A stretch of DNA of 64,000 nucleotides, taken from assembly GCA_046351595.1 (NCBI GenBank), contig JAXLYE010000013.1, positions 1 to 64,000 of the forward strand, written 5' to 3'. Within the stretch, counting starts at the first letter, position 1. Each line of letters begins with the position of its first letter. Under the pieces are notes generated by a model. The model made no database searches. It was not told the origin of the DNA and saw nothing but the letters and a program-made list of their open reading frames with translations. Positions 34,339-43,302 of this stretch are shown here, in pieces. The stretch comes from JAXLYE01 sp046351595 (GTDB lineage: Bacteria > Myxococcota_A > Polyangia > Palsa-1104 > JAEUJZ01). The position numbers and the translations under genes were made by a program.

Positions 34339-34735
34339 CCTGGCCTCTTCACCGCGGTGTCGCGTTGGCGACGCGTCCAAGCAACGCCGACCCGGTCGTA
34401 ACGTGTCGCAAGGGAGCGCAGGGTGATTGTCGAGGACCGGCAGCGGAATCGTTGCCGTTGGCAACGGACGGTCTGTTACGGCTTGAAACGCGGTGGGGCC
34501 AGCAGGCGTCGCTGCGAGGCTGCGCACCGGCCCGCACCACTCGGCACCTCGCACACAGCAGAGCGACCCCGAACGTGCTTTCACTTCTGCGCCGCGCTGC
34601 GCTCGGCCACGCTCTGGTTGGGCAGCCCAAACGTAACGGGTCGGCGCCATCGACAGGCTGCTCTCGACGGCGCGGACCGAAGCGTTGCGCTTCACGACGA
34701 ACGGCAGGAAACGGATCGCAACGGAGAGAGGGAGG
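34339..34735. promoter_or_regulatory. Divergent intergenic region with inverted repeat
   Basis: 397 bp between the zinc-finger gene and the coiled-coil/J-domain operon. A 17-bp inverted repeat CGTTGCC-GTT-GGCAACG lies at 34450-34466. Otherwise nothing recognisable. Related GTTGCC/GGCAAC symmetry recurs at 59122-59137. Confidence 0.45.
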
Positions 34736-35944
34736 ATGGACGTGCACGATGAATCACCGGAACGCACGGAAGACCCGGCGCCCCCACCGCGGCGGCGCAC
34801 CCCACAGCCGGTGCAGACAGACCCCGAGGGCCTGAGCGAGCTGACGCAGCTCACCTCGTTCATCGCGACGCAGGCGCAGCGCCAGGCGCTCGATGCGCGG
34901 CAGGAAGCGGCAAAGGTCATCGAGCAGGCCCGCGCAGAGGCGCGCGACATCGTGGAGCGGGCCCGCACGCACGCGGGAGAGCTCGTGCGTGAGGCGCGCG
35001 AGTTCCTCGACCGGCAGCGCAAGGATGCGGAGCCGTATCTCCAGGAGCTCCTGTCCAGCGCGCGCGACCGCATCGCGCAGCAAGAGGCGCTCACCGACGT
35101 CAGCTGCGCGGAGAAGAAGAAGACCGCCGACGAGCTGCTCGCTGTCGCTCGAAGGGAAGCCGGGCGCCTTCTGGAAGCCACAGAGCGCGAGTGCGCCCAC
35201 AAGCGCGCCGTAGAAGCAGAGGCATACGCGCACGCGCAGAGCCGCCGGGCCGAGCTGGAGCGGACGATCGCCGAGCTGCAGGAGCAGCAGCGCAACCTGG
35301 CACTCCGCGCCCTGGAGGCCAAGGCTCTTGTCAACGACGAGGCGCGCAAGGAAGCGGAGCTCCGCCGGGTCGAGCTGCAGAAGCTGCTCGACTTGCAGGA
35401 CACCGTGACCAAGTCCGCCAAGCAGCAGCTCGACACCGTGCGCGAGGTCGCGACCACGACCGGCGAGCTGGCCCAGAAGCTCGTGCGGCCGGCAGAGCCG
35501 CGGACGTCGGGGACCGAGGTGATCGGCGCCGTGCTGCAGCAGTTCATGCGCAGCGGCGAGGAGGTGCTGAAGCGCGCCCTGGAGCGTCCTGAGCGCGGGG
35601 ACGCGCGGGCGCTGCCGGGCACCAGCGCTGTTAGCGCGGCACCAGCGCCGGCCGCAGCGTCCGCGCCCACGCCGGCGCAGCCCGATCCGCGGCCGCAGCC
35701 GTCCGTGGTGACGGGCACTTCCTCGGTTGCAAGCGCCTCGGCCGCAGAGGAGATCGCGGCGCGAGCTGAGAGTGACTGGATGGAGGCGGTGCAGCTGCGA
35801 CCTACGGATCTCCCGCAGGAGCTCCTCGAGAGCGTCAGCATGGAGCTCTACAACTCCCGGGACATCAGCCGGCTCACGCTGCGCGATCTGCAGGCCGCCG
35901 CGCTCATCCACCGTGAGAAGGGGCGTCAGGTGGGCGGGGCATGA
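34736..35944 (+). CDS. Coiled-coil protein
   Basis: 402 residues. After a Pro/Arg-rich start, residues about 40-250 form one long coiled coil rich in Ala, Glu, Arg and Gln (DARQEAAKVIEQARAEARDI). An Ala/Pro/Ser linker (about 300-340) leads to a short C-terminal domain (LPQELLESVSMELYNSRD). No signal peptide or membrane helix. The gene is coupled by an ATGA overlap to a J-domain gene, so the pair may act together, for example as a scaffold handed to Hsp70. Function otherwise unknown. Confidence 0.65.
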   Translation: MDVHDESPERTEDPAPPPRRRTPQPVQTDPEGLSELTQLTSFIATQAQRQALDARQEAAKVIEQARAEARDIVERARTHAGELVREAREFLDRQRKDAEPYLQELLSSARDRIAQQEALTDVSCAEKKKTADELLAVARREAGRLLEATERECAHKRAVEAEAYAHAQSRRAELERTIAELQEQQRNLALRALEAKALVNDEARKEAELRRVELQKLLDLQDTVTKSAKQQLDTVREVATTTGELAQKLVRPAEPRTSGTEVIGAVLQQFMRSGEEVLKRALERPERGDARALPGTSAVSAAPAPAAASAPTPAQPDPRPQPSVVTGTSSVASASAAEEIAARAESDWMEAVQLRPTDLPQELLESVSMELYNSRDISRLTLRDLQAAALIHREKGRQVGGA

Positions 35945-36405
35945 GGGCGCGCACGCATTACGAGACCTTGGGACTCCCCCAGGACGCCAGCACGGTTGCC
36001 GTCCGCAAGGCGTACCTGCGGCTCGCGCACCAGCTGCATCCCGACCGGAACCGAGCGCCTGATGCCGCCGCGCGCTTCGCCGAGGTCGCGAACGCCTACA
36101 ACGTGCTCATCAGCCCCGAGCGCCGCGCCCTTTACGACGCAGAGATGAGGAGCGGGCTGAAGGCGCCTCCGTCCATCCGTCTGCCACAATCGATCGTCGA
36201 TCCCGCGCAGGAGTTGGTGGTCAACACGCTGCATGAGACCGCGGGCGCGCTGACCGACCAGCTTACCGGGCTCGCTGCGCGCAGCGGCCTGCTTGGGCAG
36301 CTGGCTGCGAGCGCCCTTCTCGGAGCCGCTGACACGCTGCGTGCGCGAGCGGAGGAGCGGGCTACGCAGCTCGCTGAGCGCCTGCGTGGCAAGGCCCGTC
36401 GTTAG
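35941..36405 (+). CDS. J-domain (DnaJ-like) protein
   Basis: 154 residues. Residues 5-68 are a J domain with HYETLGLPQDAS, the invariant HPD in QLHPDRN and RRALYDAEM at the end of helix IV. There is no Gly/Phe region, zinc domain or substrate-binding C domain, so it is a class C J protein. The rest is a helical domain with Leu/Ala repeats. J domains stimulate Hsp70 ATPase; as no dnaK is present it would recruit host DnaK, which several phages need for assembly or replication. Confidence 0.88.
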   Translation: MRARTHYETLGLPQDASTVAVRKAYLRLAHQLHPDRNRAPDAAARFAEVANAYNVLISPERRALYDAEMRSGLKAPPSIRLPQSIVDPAQELVVNTLHETAGALTDQLTGLAARSGLLGQLAASALLGAADTLRARAEERATQLAERLRGKARR

Positions 36406-36464
36406 GACCCCCACCGTAGTGAGTCGAGACCGATGCTAACCGGGACGAGCAACCAGCCGTAGTC

Positions 36465-37536
36465 TCAGGGGGCTCGCGGAGCCGAAACCGCTCCCTTGTT
36501 GCGCTTGTATTCGATGAGCCAGCTCTCGATCTTCGCGAGGTCCCCGTCGAGGCGCTGCCCAGTCAGATGGTTGATGGTCTGGCAGATCGCCTCATACAGG
36601 GAGACGGCGGCGTCGAAGTGGACGAACAGGCAGCAGCGCCAATCGGGAAACTCGTTCTTCAGAATCTGGTAGAGAACCTCGACTGCGCCAGGGTTCCCAA
36701 TCTTGCCCAGCCCTTCGATGACCCCGTCCTGGGATCTCTGCGAAAACCCCGGCGCAGCGGCTGTCGCTTCGTGTCATCGAGCAGCTCCAAGAGCCGCGGG
36801 TACGCACGCTCTCCAGCCTTCTCGGCGAACTTGAATGCAGCCGTCGACAGCACCGGAGCAATCGGGCTCCACGTCGCACGCTCGACGAGCGGCAGCCCGA
36901 GCTCGCGGGGCAGCGACGCTGCGGCTTCGATGAGCTTGACGAGGTACCTGCTGTCTACCTTCTCATCCGGCAGGCTCATGATCTCATCGTACTTTGCTTC
37001 GATGGCCTGGGCGCTCTCGGGTGCTAGAAGGAGCAGCCGGCTGAAGCCGGGCGTGTGTCGAGCTTGGAGCGCGGCCTTGGGTCGATGAGAGTTTTGAGTG
37101 CATACGTGATCAGCGCCGGCTTCAGCGCATCGTCGTGCAGGGTCTGCAGCGCGTTCGCCGCCGCTTCCGAGACAGAGAGCCTCGGATCGTCGAGCAACGG
37201 CAGCAGGGACGGCACAGCCAAGGTCCGGCAGCGCTGGAGCTTGGGGCGCAGAGAGCGCAGCTTCTGGAAGTGAGGTTTGTTGAGAGCCGTGTCCAACGGT
37301 TCGTCTAGCAGGATCACTTCAAAGATCAGCCCCCAGTTGTCCTCATCTGCCGACCCGACTGACCTTGCGGTCTTTGTCAGCGTGTCAACAAGCTGCTTCA
37401 CATGCTGAGGAGTGCAGGGCGGCTCCGCTGCGTGCGACGTGCTGGGCATGAGTACGACGATGGCCCAGGCAACAAGCCCCCAGAGTGAGCGGATGCGGCG
37501 CCCCATCCGGGCGAGAGCTCGTGCAGTTCGCTGCAT
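36465..37536 (-). pseudogene. Exported HEAT-repeat protein broken by two frameshifts
   Basis: Three consecutive minus-strand frames together read as one protein. The first (37024-37536) has a signal peptide ending STSHAAEP and a HEAT-like segment SLLPLLDDPRLSVSEAAANA. The second carries YDEIMSLPDEK and RLLELLDDTKRQPL. The third (ending at 36465) carries DGVIEGLGKIGNPGAVEVLYQIL, a clear HEAT helix pair. Frame changes are needed near 37025-37045 and at a GGGGTTTT run (36742-36750), both in the same direction. Either the gene is decayed or the sequence has indel errors. Ligand unknown. Confidence 0.65.
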
Positions 37537-37775
37537 CAGGCGCCTCTGCCTCTTTCGGCCTTCCTCTCGACCTGGGTGAGAAGGCGCGCGAAATGCGGTG
37601 CGACACGACACGCTGGCCGTCTCCCCCTGTATCTCGGCCATGAACCGCCCCTAGCTCCGTTGCGGCTCATGTTAGCAGAGGACCCGCCTCAGCGTCGCAC
37701 GGCCAGCGGTAAGGTCCCACGGCCAGGTCGTTTTGGGGCGACCGGCGTCCGGCCGAGCCGCGCATCGCGAGCTTG

Positions 37776-37946
37776 TTAAGTCTTCTTCTCGCGCCGCTCC
37801 CTGACCCTGCTGAGCAGAAACAAGATGGTCCGCGGCACGCTCCCCAGCGCCAGTCGATCGCGCTCAGCGCACAGGTAGTCGTACAGAGCGGGAGGGATCC
37901 GAAGATGGAGCTTGGCGTCAGCCTGCGCCTTCGTCTTTCTGGGCAC
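37776..37946 (-). CDS. Small ribbon-helix-helix-like protein (GTG start)
   Basis: 56 residues. An in-frame stop lies 27 bases upstream of the GTG at 37944-37946, so the frame is short. The order AKLHLRIPPALYDYLCAERD then SVPRTILFLLSRVRER fits a beta strand followed by two helices, as in CopG/Arc-type DNA-binding proteins. It would bind DNA as a dimer and could be the antitoxin or repressor for a nearby promoter; no toxin gene is next to it. Confidence 0.55.
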   Translation of the reverse strand: MPRKTKAQADAKLHLRIPPALYDYLCAERDRLALGSVPRTILFLLSRVRERREKKT

Positions 37947-38141
37947 GCGAACAGCAGACCACGGAGGATGCTACAGGTCCTCGCGTGCGCACGCTCCGCA
38001 GCCCCGAGCGCCGCATCCTGCCGACGGTGTGCCGTCAACCAGCCGGCAGGATGCCGCAACCTGCCGCACTCGCGCCGCAGCCGTGCCCTGCCTCCGCCCT
38101 AACCGATTCCGCCCAGCGCTCGCTTCTTGCACCTTGGGCCC

Positions 38142-38684
38142 ATGGCGGACGGTTCCGGTACTTCCTGTGGTTCCATCAACGACGCAATGGGGGCCCTGCA
38201 GACCTTCGCGGGCAACGACAAGAAGGTGCAGGCCGCGCTCAAGAAGGTGGACCTCACCTTCAAGCGCATGCAGCGGCGGCAGTCGGGCCTGGAGTCCGAG
38301 ACGTTCCAGCTCGGCGCGCTGAAGGACCGGCTGATGACCAGCCTGAACGACCAGCTCGGGACGGTGCGCGTGGGCACCCAGAGCGTCGTCGCGGGCACGC
38401 TGGGCGGGGTCGCCTGGCACACCATGACGCGCAAGATCTACGGCGCCATCACCAACGCCTCGCCGCAGAGCGAGGCGCTCGGCTTCTTCCGCCGGCCCTC
38501 GACCCACCTGGCGGCGCTCGACATCCTCTCGGGCGCGAGCTTCCTCGTCGGCGGCGCCATCTTCCACTCGCGCGCCCGCGAGAAGGACCCGGGCGCGGAT
38601 CCGTGGGTTTCGGTCGGCTCCGTCGTCCTGGGCGGCTCGCTGCTCGGGCACGGCCTGAACGTCCTCGCCGAGCGGTACATCTGA
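38142..38684 (+). CDS. Membrane protein, first gene of the 38-55 kb operon
   Basis: 180 residues. The first 70 residues are soluble and helical. Hydrophobic segments occur at about residues 85-105 (VVAGTLGGVAWHT), 125-145 (LAALDILSGASFLVGGAIF) and 155-175 (SVGSVVLGGSLLGHGLNVL). No family recognised. It opens a run of eighteen same-strand genes with gaps of at most about 115 bp, many encoding membrane-anchored proteins. Confidence 0.65.
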   Translation: MADGSGTSCGSINDAMGALQTFAGNDKKVQAALKKVDLTFKRMQRRQSGLESETFQLGALKDRLMTSLNDQLGTVRVGTQSVVAGTLGGVAWHTMTRKIYGAITNASPQSEALGFFRRPSTHLAALDILSGASFLVGGAIFHSRAREKDPGADPWVSVGSVVLGGSLLGHGLNVLAERYI

Positions 38685-38696
38685 GGCGAGCCGGCC

Positions 38697-39458
38697 GTGA
38701 CCGACCCGAAGGACATGGAGCCGGTGGAGCGGCTCATCCGGGCCGCGTGGATCGGGACAAAGGACCCGAACACGCGCAAGCGCCTGGGGCAGGAGGCGCT
38801 CAAGCTCCTCACGGTCGAGAACCTCGCGGTGCTCGCCGTGGTGCTGGCGGTGTACGTGCTGGGGTCTGCTGTGACCGCGCCGTGGTCCGTGATCGTGAAC
38901 GGCGTGCTCGCGGGCGTGGGCCTCATCGCCTTCGGTAACACGCTGCTGAAGACGGCGCCGTCGCTGATCAGCTTCGCGCGCGTCGGCTGGTACGCCACGA
39001 CGGAGGCGGATCTGCAGCTCGCCGCGAAGCACTTCGCGGATGGCCTGGTGGCGGTCGGGCCCGACGTGATCATCGCGATTCTTGGCGCGGGGGCCTTCGG
39101 CTTGGTGCGGCGCGCGGTCCTGGCGCGGATCAAGCTGCCCAAGCTGAGCGAGCCTGCGCCGCCGAAGGCGCCGCCCAAGGGCGAGGTGGCGCCGGCCAAG
39201 ACCGCGCCCGGCAAGGCCGCCGAGCCGGCAGGGCCCAAGCCGGCCGAGCCGGCTGGAAACGCGCCGTGGCCTGCGGAGCGCGCGCCAAGCGCCGTGGCGC
39301 GCGTCGGCGGGATCGCGCTGGATGTCGCGGCCGGCGCCGGCGCCGCCAATCTCGCGGTGGGCCTCAAGGCGTGGCACATCCTGGTGCCGCTGGGTGTCGT
39401 GGGCGCTGTCGGTGTCGGCGCGCTCCTTCTGCGCAGCAGCTCGCACGGAGGGAGGTAG
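38697..39458 (+). CDS. Membrane protein with Ala/Pro/Lys linker
   Basis: 253 residues from GTG, preceded by GAGG. Hydrophobic helices lie at about 40-60 (NLAVLAVVLAVYVLGSAVTAPW), 62-80, 118-138 and near the C terminus (HILVPLGVVGAVGVGALLL). Between them is a charged Pro/Ala/Lys linker. No recognised domain. It probably spans the membrane several times and contributes to the same complex as the neighbouring small membrane proteins. Confidence 0.65.
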   Translation: MTDPKDMEPVERLIRAAWIGTKDPNTRKRLGQEALKLLTVENLAVLAVVLAVYVLGSAVTAPWSVIVNGVLAGVGLIAFGNTLLKTAPSLISFARVGWYATTEADLQLAAKHFADGLVAVGPDVIIAILGAGAFGLVRRAVLARIKLPKLSEPAPPKAPPKGEVAPAKTAPGKAAEPAGPKPAEPAGNAPWPAERAPSAVARVGGIALDVAAGAGAANLAVGLKAWHILVPLGVVGAVGVGALLLRSSSHGGR

Positions 39459-39460
39459 CC

Positions 39461-39802
39461 GTGGCGGAAGCCCAGCGCTTCGACGGCGCGGCGCTCGGCC
39501 GGGGTCTGGCCTCGGCGGTCGCGCAGCCGCTCAACAAGCTGGCCTATGTCGGCGGCGAGCTGCTCGACCAGAAGGTCGGGGCGAAGGGGTTTCTATCGAA
39601 CGAGGTGTCGACGCTCGCGCACAACGTGTTCGTCGCGCTGCAGAAGGGCGGCGTGCTGCCGAGCGATCAGCCGCTGCCGGTGCAGCTCCCGCCCACGGCG
39701 TGGGTGAAGGCGGCGCTGCCGCTGGCGCTCGGTGCCGGCGTGCTGATCTTCCTGCTCGCGCGGGCGACCAAGCCCAAGGTCATCGAGGTGCGCCGTGGCT
39801 GA
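39461..39802 (+). CDS. Small C-tail-anchored membrane protein
   Basis: 113 residues. The GTG follows a strong GGAGGGAGG. A helical soluble part precedes one membrane helix at the C terminus (AALPLALGAGVLIFLLARA) with a short positively charged end. Its stop overlaps the next gene by 8 bp. Confidence 0.65.
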   Translation: MAEAQRFDGAALGRGLASAVAQPLNKLAYVGGELLDQKVGAKGFLSNEVSTLAHNVFVALQKGGVLPSDQPLPVQLPPTAWVKAALPLALGAGVLIFLLARATKPKVIEVRRG

Positions 39803-40307
39803 CAGCGCAGACGTGGCGCGGGCGGTGTTCGCGGGCATCCACAACCTCTCCGCGGGCGTGCTCAAGGGGCAGGCCGCGGTCTTCGACAAGGCGCTGCCTG
39901 GAGCCTCGACGATCGTGGGAGCGGCGACCGATGCGCTGGGAGGGGTCTGGAAATCCGCGGGGCTGCTCCCGGAGGAGCCTGCGCCGGTGCCGAAAGCGCC
40001 CGCGGCCGGCAGCGACGCATCGCCGAAGAGCTCGATGGGTGAGCCCGAGAAGGCCGCGGGCTCTGCGCTCCCGGGCGGAGGCGGCCTGCTCGCCGATGCG
40101 CGGGTCGCCGACGTCGTGAAGAAGGGCACCGACAAGGTCGCCTGGTTCCTGGCCAAGCGCGGGATCCTGACGACGCCCCCACCGCCTCCCGAGGAAGCGC
40201 TGCGGACGCCGCCGCCGGTGGTGGACGGCAAGCGGGTCGACAGCACCGGCGCGCAGAAGGCGTCCGGCGCCGACGGCACGCGACTCTCGAAGAAGGACGG
40301 GCTGTGA
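39795..40307 (+). CDS. Hypothetical protein with Pro-rich linkers
   Basis: 170 residues from GTG. It has two short helical segments (about 5-50 and 95-125) separated by Ala/Pro/Ser-rich linkers. No clear membrane helix. Overlaps both neighbours, so it is translationally coupled. No family recognised. Confidence 0.6.
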   Translation: MADSADVARAVFAGIHNLSAGVLKGQAAVFDKALPGASTIVGAATDALGGVWKSAGLLPEEPAPVPKAPAAGSDASPKSSMGEPEKAAGSALPGGGGLLADARVADVVKKGTDKVAWFLAKRGILTTPPPPPEEALRTPPPVVDGKRVDSTGAQKASGADGTRLSKKDGL

Positions 40308-40690
40308 TGCGCTACATCGTGCAGATCAAGACCGCGCAGGAGCCGCTCGCAGGGACGGATGCGCGCGTGTTCCTGACGCTGAACGGCGACGCCGCCAGCC
40401 TCCGCGAGGTCGAGTTCACCGACCCGAAGGACACGAACCCGTTCGAGCCCGGGGACCTCAACTCCGAGGTGTTCGAGACGAGCCAGGATCTCGGCGAGAT
40501 CGTGAGCGGCCAGCTGCGCGAGGACGGCGCCAACTTCGATCCGAACTGGAAGGTCGAGTGGGTGCGCATCATCCGCGAGGCCGACGGGCGCGAGTGGACC
40601 GCCTCGGTCAACACCTGGTCGCGGCTCGGCACGCGCTCCGGCGTGTTCCCGCTCCTTCGCTTTGTGCGGACGTTCGACGGCGGAGCCTAG
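40307..40690 (+). CDS. PLAT/LH2 domain protein
   Basis: 127 residues, nearly all one domain. The start YIVQIKTAQEPLAGTDARV matches the PLAT/LH2 signature (Y-x-V-x-V-x-T with AGTDA), and DTNPFEPGDLNSEVF, LGEIVSGQL and DPNWKVEWVRII fit the later strands. PLAT domains are beta-sandwiches that bind lipid membranes or membrane proteins, typically in lipases and lipoxygenases. A stand-alone copy among membrane proteins suggests a peripheral membrane subunit. ATG 40307 overlaps the previous stop; GTG 40304 is an alternative. Confidence 0.75.
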   Translation: MRYIVQIKTAQEPLAGTDARVFLTLNGDAASLREVEFTDPKDTNPFEPGDLNSEVFETSQDLGEIVSGQLREDGANFDPNWKVEWVRIIREADGREWTASVNTWSRLGTRSGVFPLLRFVRTFDGGA

Positions 40691-40693
40691 CCG

Positions 40694-41737
40694 ATGGCGT
40701 GGGTGGTGGAGTACTTCCTGCCGACCGAAGGCGGCGACCGGGGCGGCCAGCGCGAGCGCGAGCTGCCCAAGGGAGGACTCACGCCCATCGAGCCGCAGAA
40801 GACGTTTTTGCAGAAGGAGAGCAACGGCGGGCTCGCGCTGCGCCGCGACCTGCGGAACCGCGGGTTCGACGTCGATGACGTGGGCGACAAGATGGTCTAC
40901 CGGGGCGCGCTCACGTCCGATGGGAAGCAGATCCTCTGGGTGCCGTACTCGCGCTGGTGGAGCTACACGCACCCGGTCGGCTACCAGACCTACTACGTGC
41001 CGCTCACGCTCGTGAACGAGCCGACGCCGGAGGAGCGCGCTGCTCAGCGCCGGGCTGCGGAGCTCGCAGCAAAAGAAGCGGCTGAGGCCGAGCGGGTGCG
41101 CCGCGAGCGCGAGGCGCAGGAAGCGAAGGACCGGCGCGAGCGCGAGGCTCAGGAGGAGAAGGAGCGCCGGGAGCGCGAGGCCGAAGAGAAGAAGGATCTG
41201 CGGGAGCGCGAGCGGATCGCGGAAGCGGAGCGCCGGGAGCGCGAGGCCAAGATTCGCAAGGAGCAGCAGCAGTTCGAGCTGGAGACGCGGCGGCAGGCGC
41301 TGGAAGACCAGAAGAAGCGGATCGAGGAAGCGCGCGCGCAGGCGGAGCTGGCCAGGGCGCAGGCCGAGATCGATCGGGCCAGGCGCGAGGCCGAGGCGCT
41401 CGCGGCGACGCCGACGCCGCCGGCCGCGGGGCTCTTCAAGACGCTCGAGATCTTCGGCGTGGTGGCAGGACAGAAGGTCCCGCTGCCGGTCGCCCTCCGT
41501 GCACGGCAGGCGGGCGATCCGAGCGCGAGCCTCAAGGTGACCGAGAGCGCGCAAGAGGGCTTCGGCCTGGCCGGCGACCTTGCGCAGTGGAAGCGATTTG
41601 TCCCGAGCGGCGACACGCTCGGGCACCGAGCCGACCGGGGTGTGCTGGCGTGGGACGGACAGAGGGCGGTGCCGGTGGACGCCAGCACCCTCGGCGGCTT
41701 GTTCCAGCCGGGGTGGCAGTCCCTGGTCTACGGGTGA
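40694..41737 (+). CDS. Coiled-coil protein with globular ends
   Basis: 347 residues. The N-terminal 115 residues are globular (VPYSRWWSYTHPVGYQTYYVP). Residues about 115-240 form a highly charged coiled coil of repeated RRERE/EEK units. The C-terminal 100 residues are beta-rich (LEIFGVVAGQKVPLPVALR). No family recognised. A rod joining two globular heads would suit a structural or tethering role in the particle or complex encoded by this operon. Confidence 0.65.
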   Translation: MAWVVEYFLPTEGGDRGGQRERELPKGGLTPIEPQKTFLQKESNGGLALRRDLRNRGFDVDDVGDKMVYRGALTSDGKQILWVPYSRWWSYTHPVGYQTYYVPLTLVNEPTPEERAAQRRAAELAAKEAAEAERVRREREAQEAKDRREREAQEEKERREREAEEKKDLRERERIAEAERREREAKIRKEQQQFELETRRQALEDQKKRIEEARAQAELARAQAEIDRARREAEALAATPTPPAAGLFKTLEIFGVVAGQKVPLPVALRARQAGDPSASLKVTESAQEGFGLAGDLAQWKRFVPSGDTLGHRADRGVLAWDGQRAVPVDASTLGGLFQPGWQSLVYG

Positions 41738-41786
41738 ACGAGGCAGAACCAGGCGCGAGCGCGCCGCACGAGCATGGGGGTAGACG

Positions 41787-42557
41787 ATGGCCGGGAACGA
41801 AGGGGCGACCAAGGATGTGACGGGGCTGGTGCCGGCGGGCGTGATCCAGGATGGGCAGGTGTTCCTATCGCCCCAGGCGCTGCAGATGCGCGCGATGGGC
41901 GCCATGGGCGGCGGCGCGCCGATGGGCGGCTTCCCGCCGCCGGGCATGGCCTCGCCGGGCTACATGCCGCCGGGCTACATGCCGCCGGGCTACCCGCCGC
42001 CGGGCTACGGGCCGCAGGCGGGCTACATGCCGGTGCCGATGCAGACGGGCGGCATCAACTGGCAGGCCGTGGCCGGCGGGCTCAATGTCGTCGCGGGCTC
42101 GTTCCAGAAGATGACGCAGGACGTGCTGACCGCCCGCGCGCAGACCGCCAACGAGGAGCTGGCCCAGGCCCGCGCGGAGTCCGCGCAGGCGATCCAGGCG
42201 CTGCAGGCCAACCCCGCGGACAGCACGCTGGTCAAGGCCGCGATCGACAAGCTCGCCGCCGTGGATGACAAGGCGCAGGCGGCGGTGAACGCGCAGCAGC
42301 GGCTCAACGTCGAGCAGTCCCGGCAGCCGACATACCAGGCGCTCGGCGGCGCTGCGGATCTCGCGGCCGCGTTCTCGCGGCAGGTGATGCCGGTGCCGAT
42401 GCAGCCGGGCATGCCGATGGGCTACCCGGGCTACGGCTACCCGGGCTACGGCGGCGGTGGCGTCGGCGGCGGCTTCTGGGGCCCGGCGCTGCTCGGGGTC
42501 GGCGGCGGCCTCCTGGCCGCGAACCTGCTGTCGCCGAACAGCACCACGACCAAGTAG
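41787..42557 (+). CDS. Gly/Pro/Met/Tyr-rich membrane-associated protein
   Basis: 256 residues. A low-complexity segment of PPGYM-type repeats (about 35-85) is followed by an Ala/Gln helical region (about 90-185), then a Gly/Tyr/Pro-rich stretch and a hydrophobic end (FWGPALLGVGGGLLAANLL). The repeat and tail recall the Tyr/Gly-rich end of the 28155-29126 protein. No family recognised; probably structural. Confidence 0.6.
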   Translation: MAGNEGATKDVTGLVPAGVIQDGQVFLSPQALQMRAMGAMGGGAPMGGFPPPGMASPGYMPPGYMPPGYPPPGYGPQAGYMPVPMQTGGINWQAVAGGLNVVAGSFQKMTQDVLTARAQTANEELAQARAESAQAIQALQANPADSTLVKAAIDKLAAVDDKAQAAVNAQQRLNVEQSRQPTYQALGGAADLAAAFSRQVMPVPMQPGMPMGYPGYGYPGYGGGGVGGGFWGPALLGVGGGLLAANLLSPNSTTTK

Positions 42558-42671
42558 ACGGCGCGGCCCGGCGACGCGGCCGGGCTGCGAGCCACAAGTT
42601 TGCGCGGCCGGCGACCGCGCACCACAGCAACGGGAGAGATCTGCACAGGCGCTACGGCGCGGGGGTGAGCC

Positions 42672-43247
42672 ATGTCAGTGTGGAACAAGCTGGACGAGAT
42701 GCGGCGCCAGGTCGAAGGGGATCCCTTCTGGGGCGCCGTCCTGGGCGGCGGCATCGCGCTCATCATCGAGGCGGGGCGCCTGGTGAACGCGCAGACCGAG
42801 GCGGCCGCGGACAAGCTGAAGCTCCTGGAGGACAAGATCGCCGCGGTCGCCAAGAAGGCGGAGACCGTCGTGGTGAACGTCCACCGCCAGGCGAACAAGA
42901 AGCCGACGCTTACGGGCATCGCGACGACGATCACCAGCGGCAACGGCGCCGTCACCGAGATCAGCGGCAGCACCAACACCGACCAGGCGGGCAAGTTCCG
43001 CATCAACCAGAGCTCGGTGGCGACGCCGGCCATGTCGACGCTGTTCCGCGTCAACTTCGCGGTCGCGTACGCGCAGGCGCCGGCCGTGTTCATCGAGCAG
43101 CACGGGGGCGCCGACGTCGGCCTGCGCGTGCGCAACGTGAGCGAGTCCGGCTTCGACGTCGTGTCGGGCTCGGGCCTGGCCATCAACACGGTGCAGGAGC
43201 TGTCGTACCTCACGGTGCCGCTCGCCCTCACCGAGACGCTGGCATAG
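42672..43247 (+). CDS. Membrane-anchored protein with tail-fibre-like beta domain, copy 1
   Basis: 191 residues. An N-terminal hydrophobic helix (FWGAVLGGGIALIIEAGRL), a coiled coil (about 40-70) and a C-terminal beta domain (about 80-191) with TDQAGKFRIN, LFRVNFAVAYAQAPAVFI and SESGFDVVSG. This strand order is common at the ends of phage minor structural and tail-fibre proteins. The following gene has the same architecture, so the two arose by tandem duplication. A trimeric spike anchored in a membrane is a reasonable guess. Confidence 0.6.
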   Translation: MSVWNKLDEMRRQVEGDPFWGAVLGGGIALIIEAGRLVNAQTEAAADKLKLLEDKIAAVAKKAETVVVNVHRQANKKPTLTGIATTITSGNGAVTEISGSTNTDQAGKFRINQSSVATPAMSTLFRVNFAVAYAQAPAVFIEQHGGADVGLRVRNVSESGFDVVSGSGLAINTVQELSYLTVPLALTETLA

Positions 43248-43302
43248 CGCAGCGCGGCGGCCTGCGCGCGCGGGCTGCACGGCTGACAGGAAGGAGCGGA
43301 CC

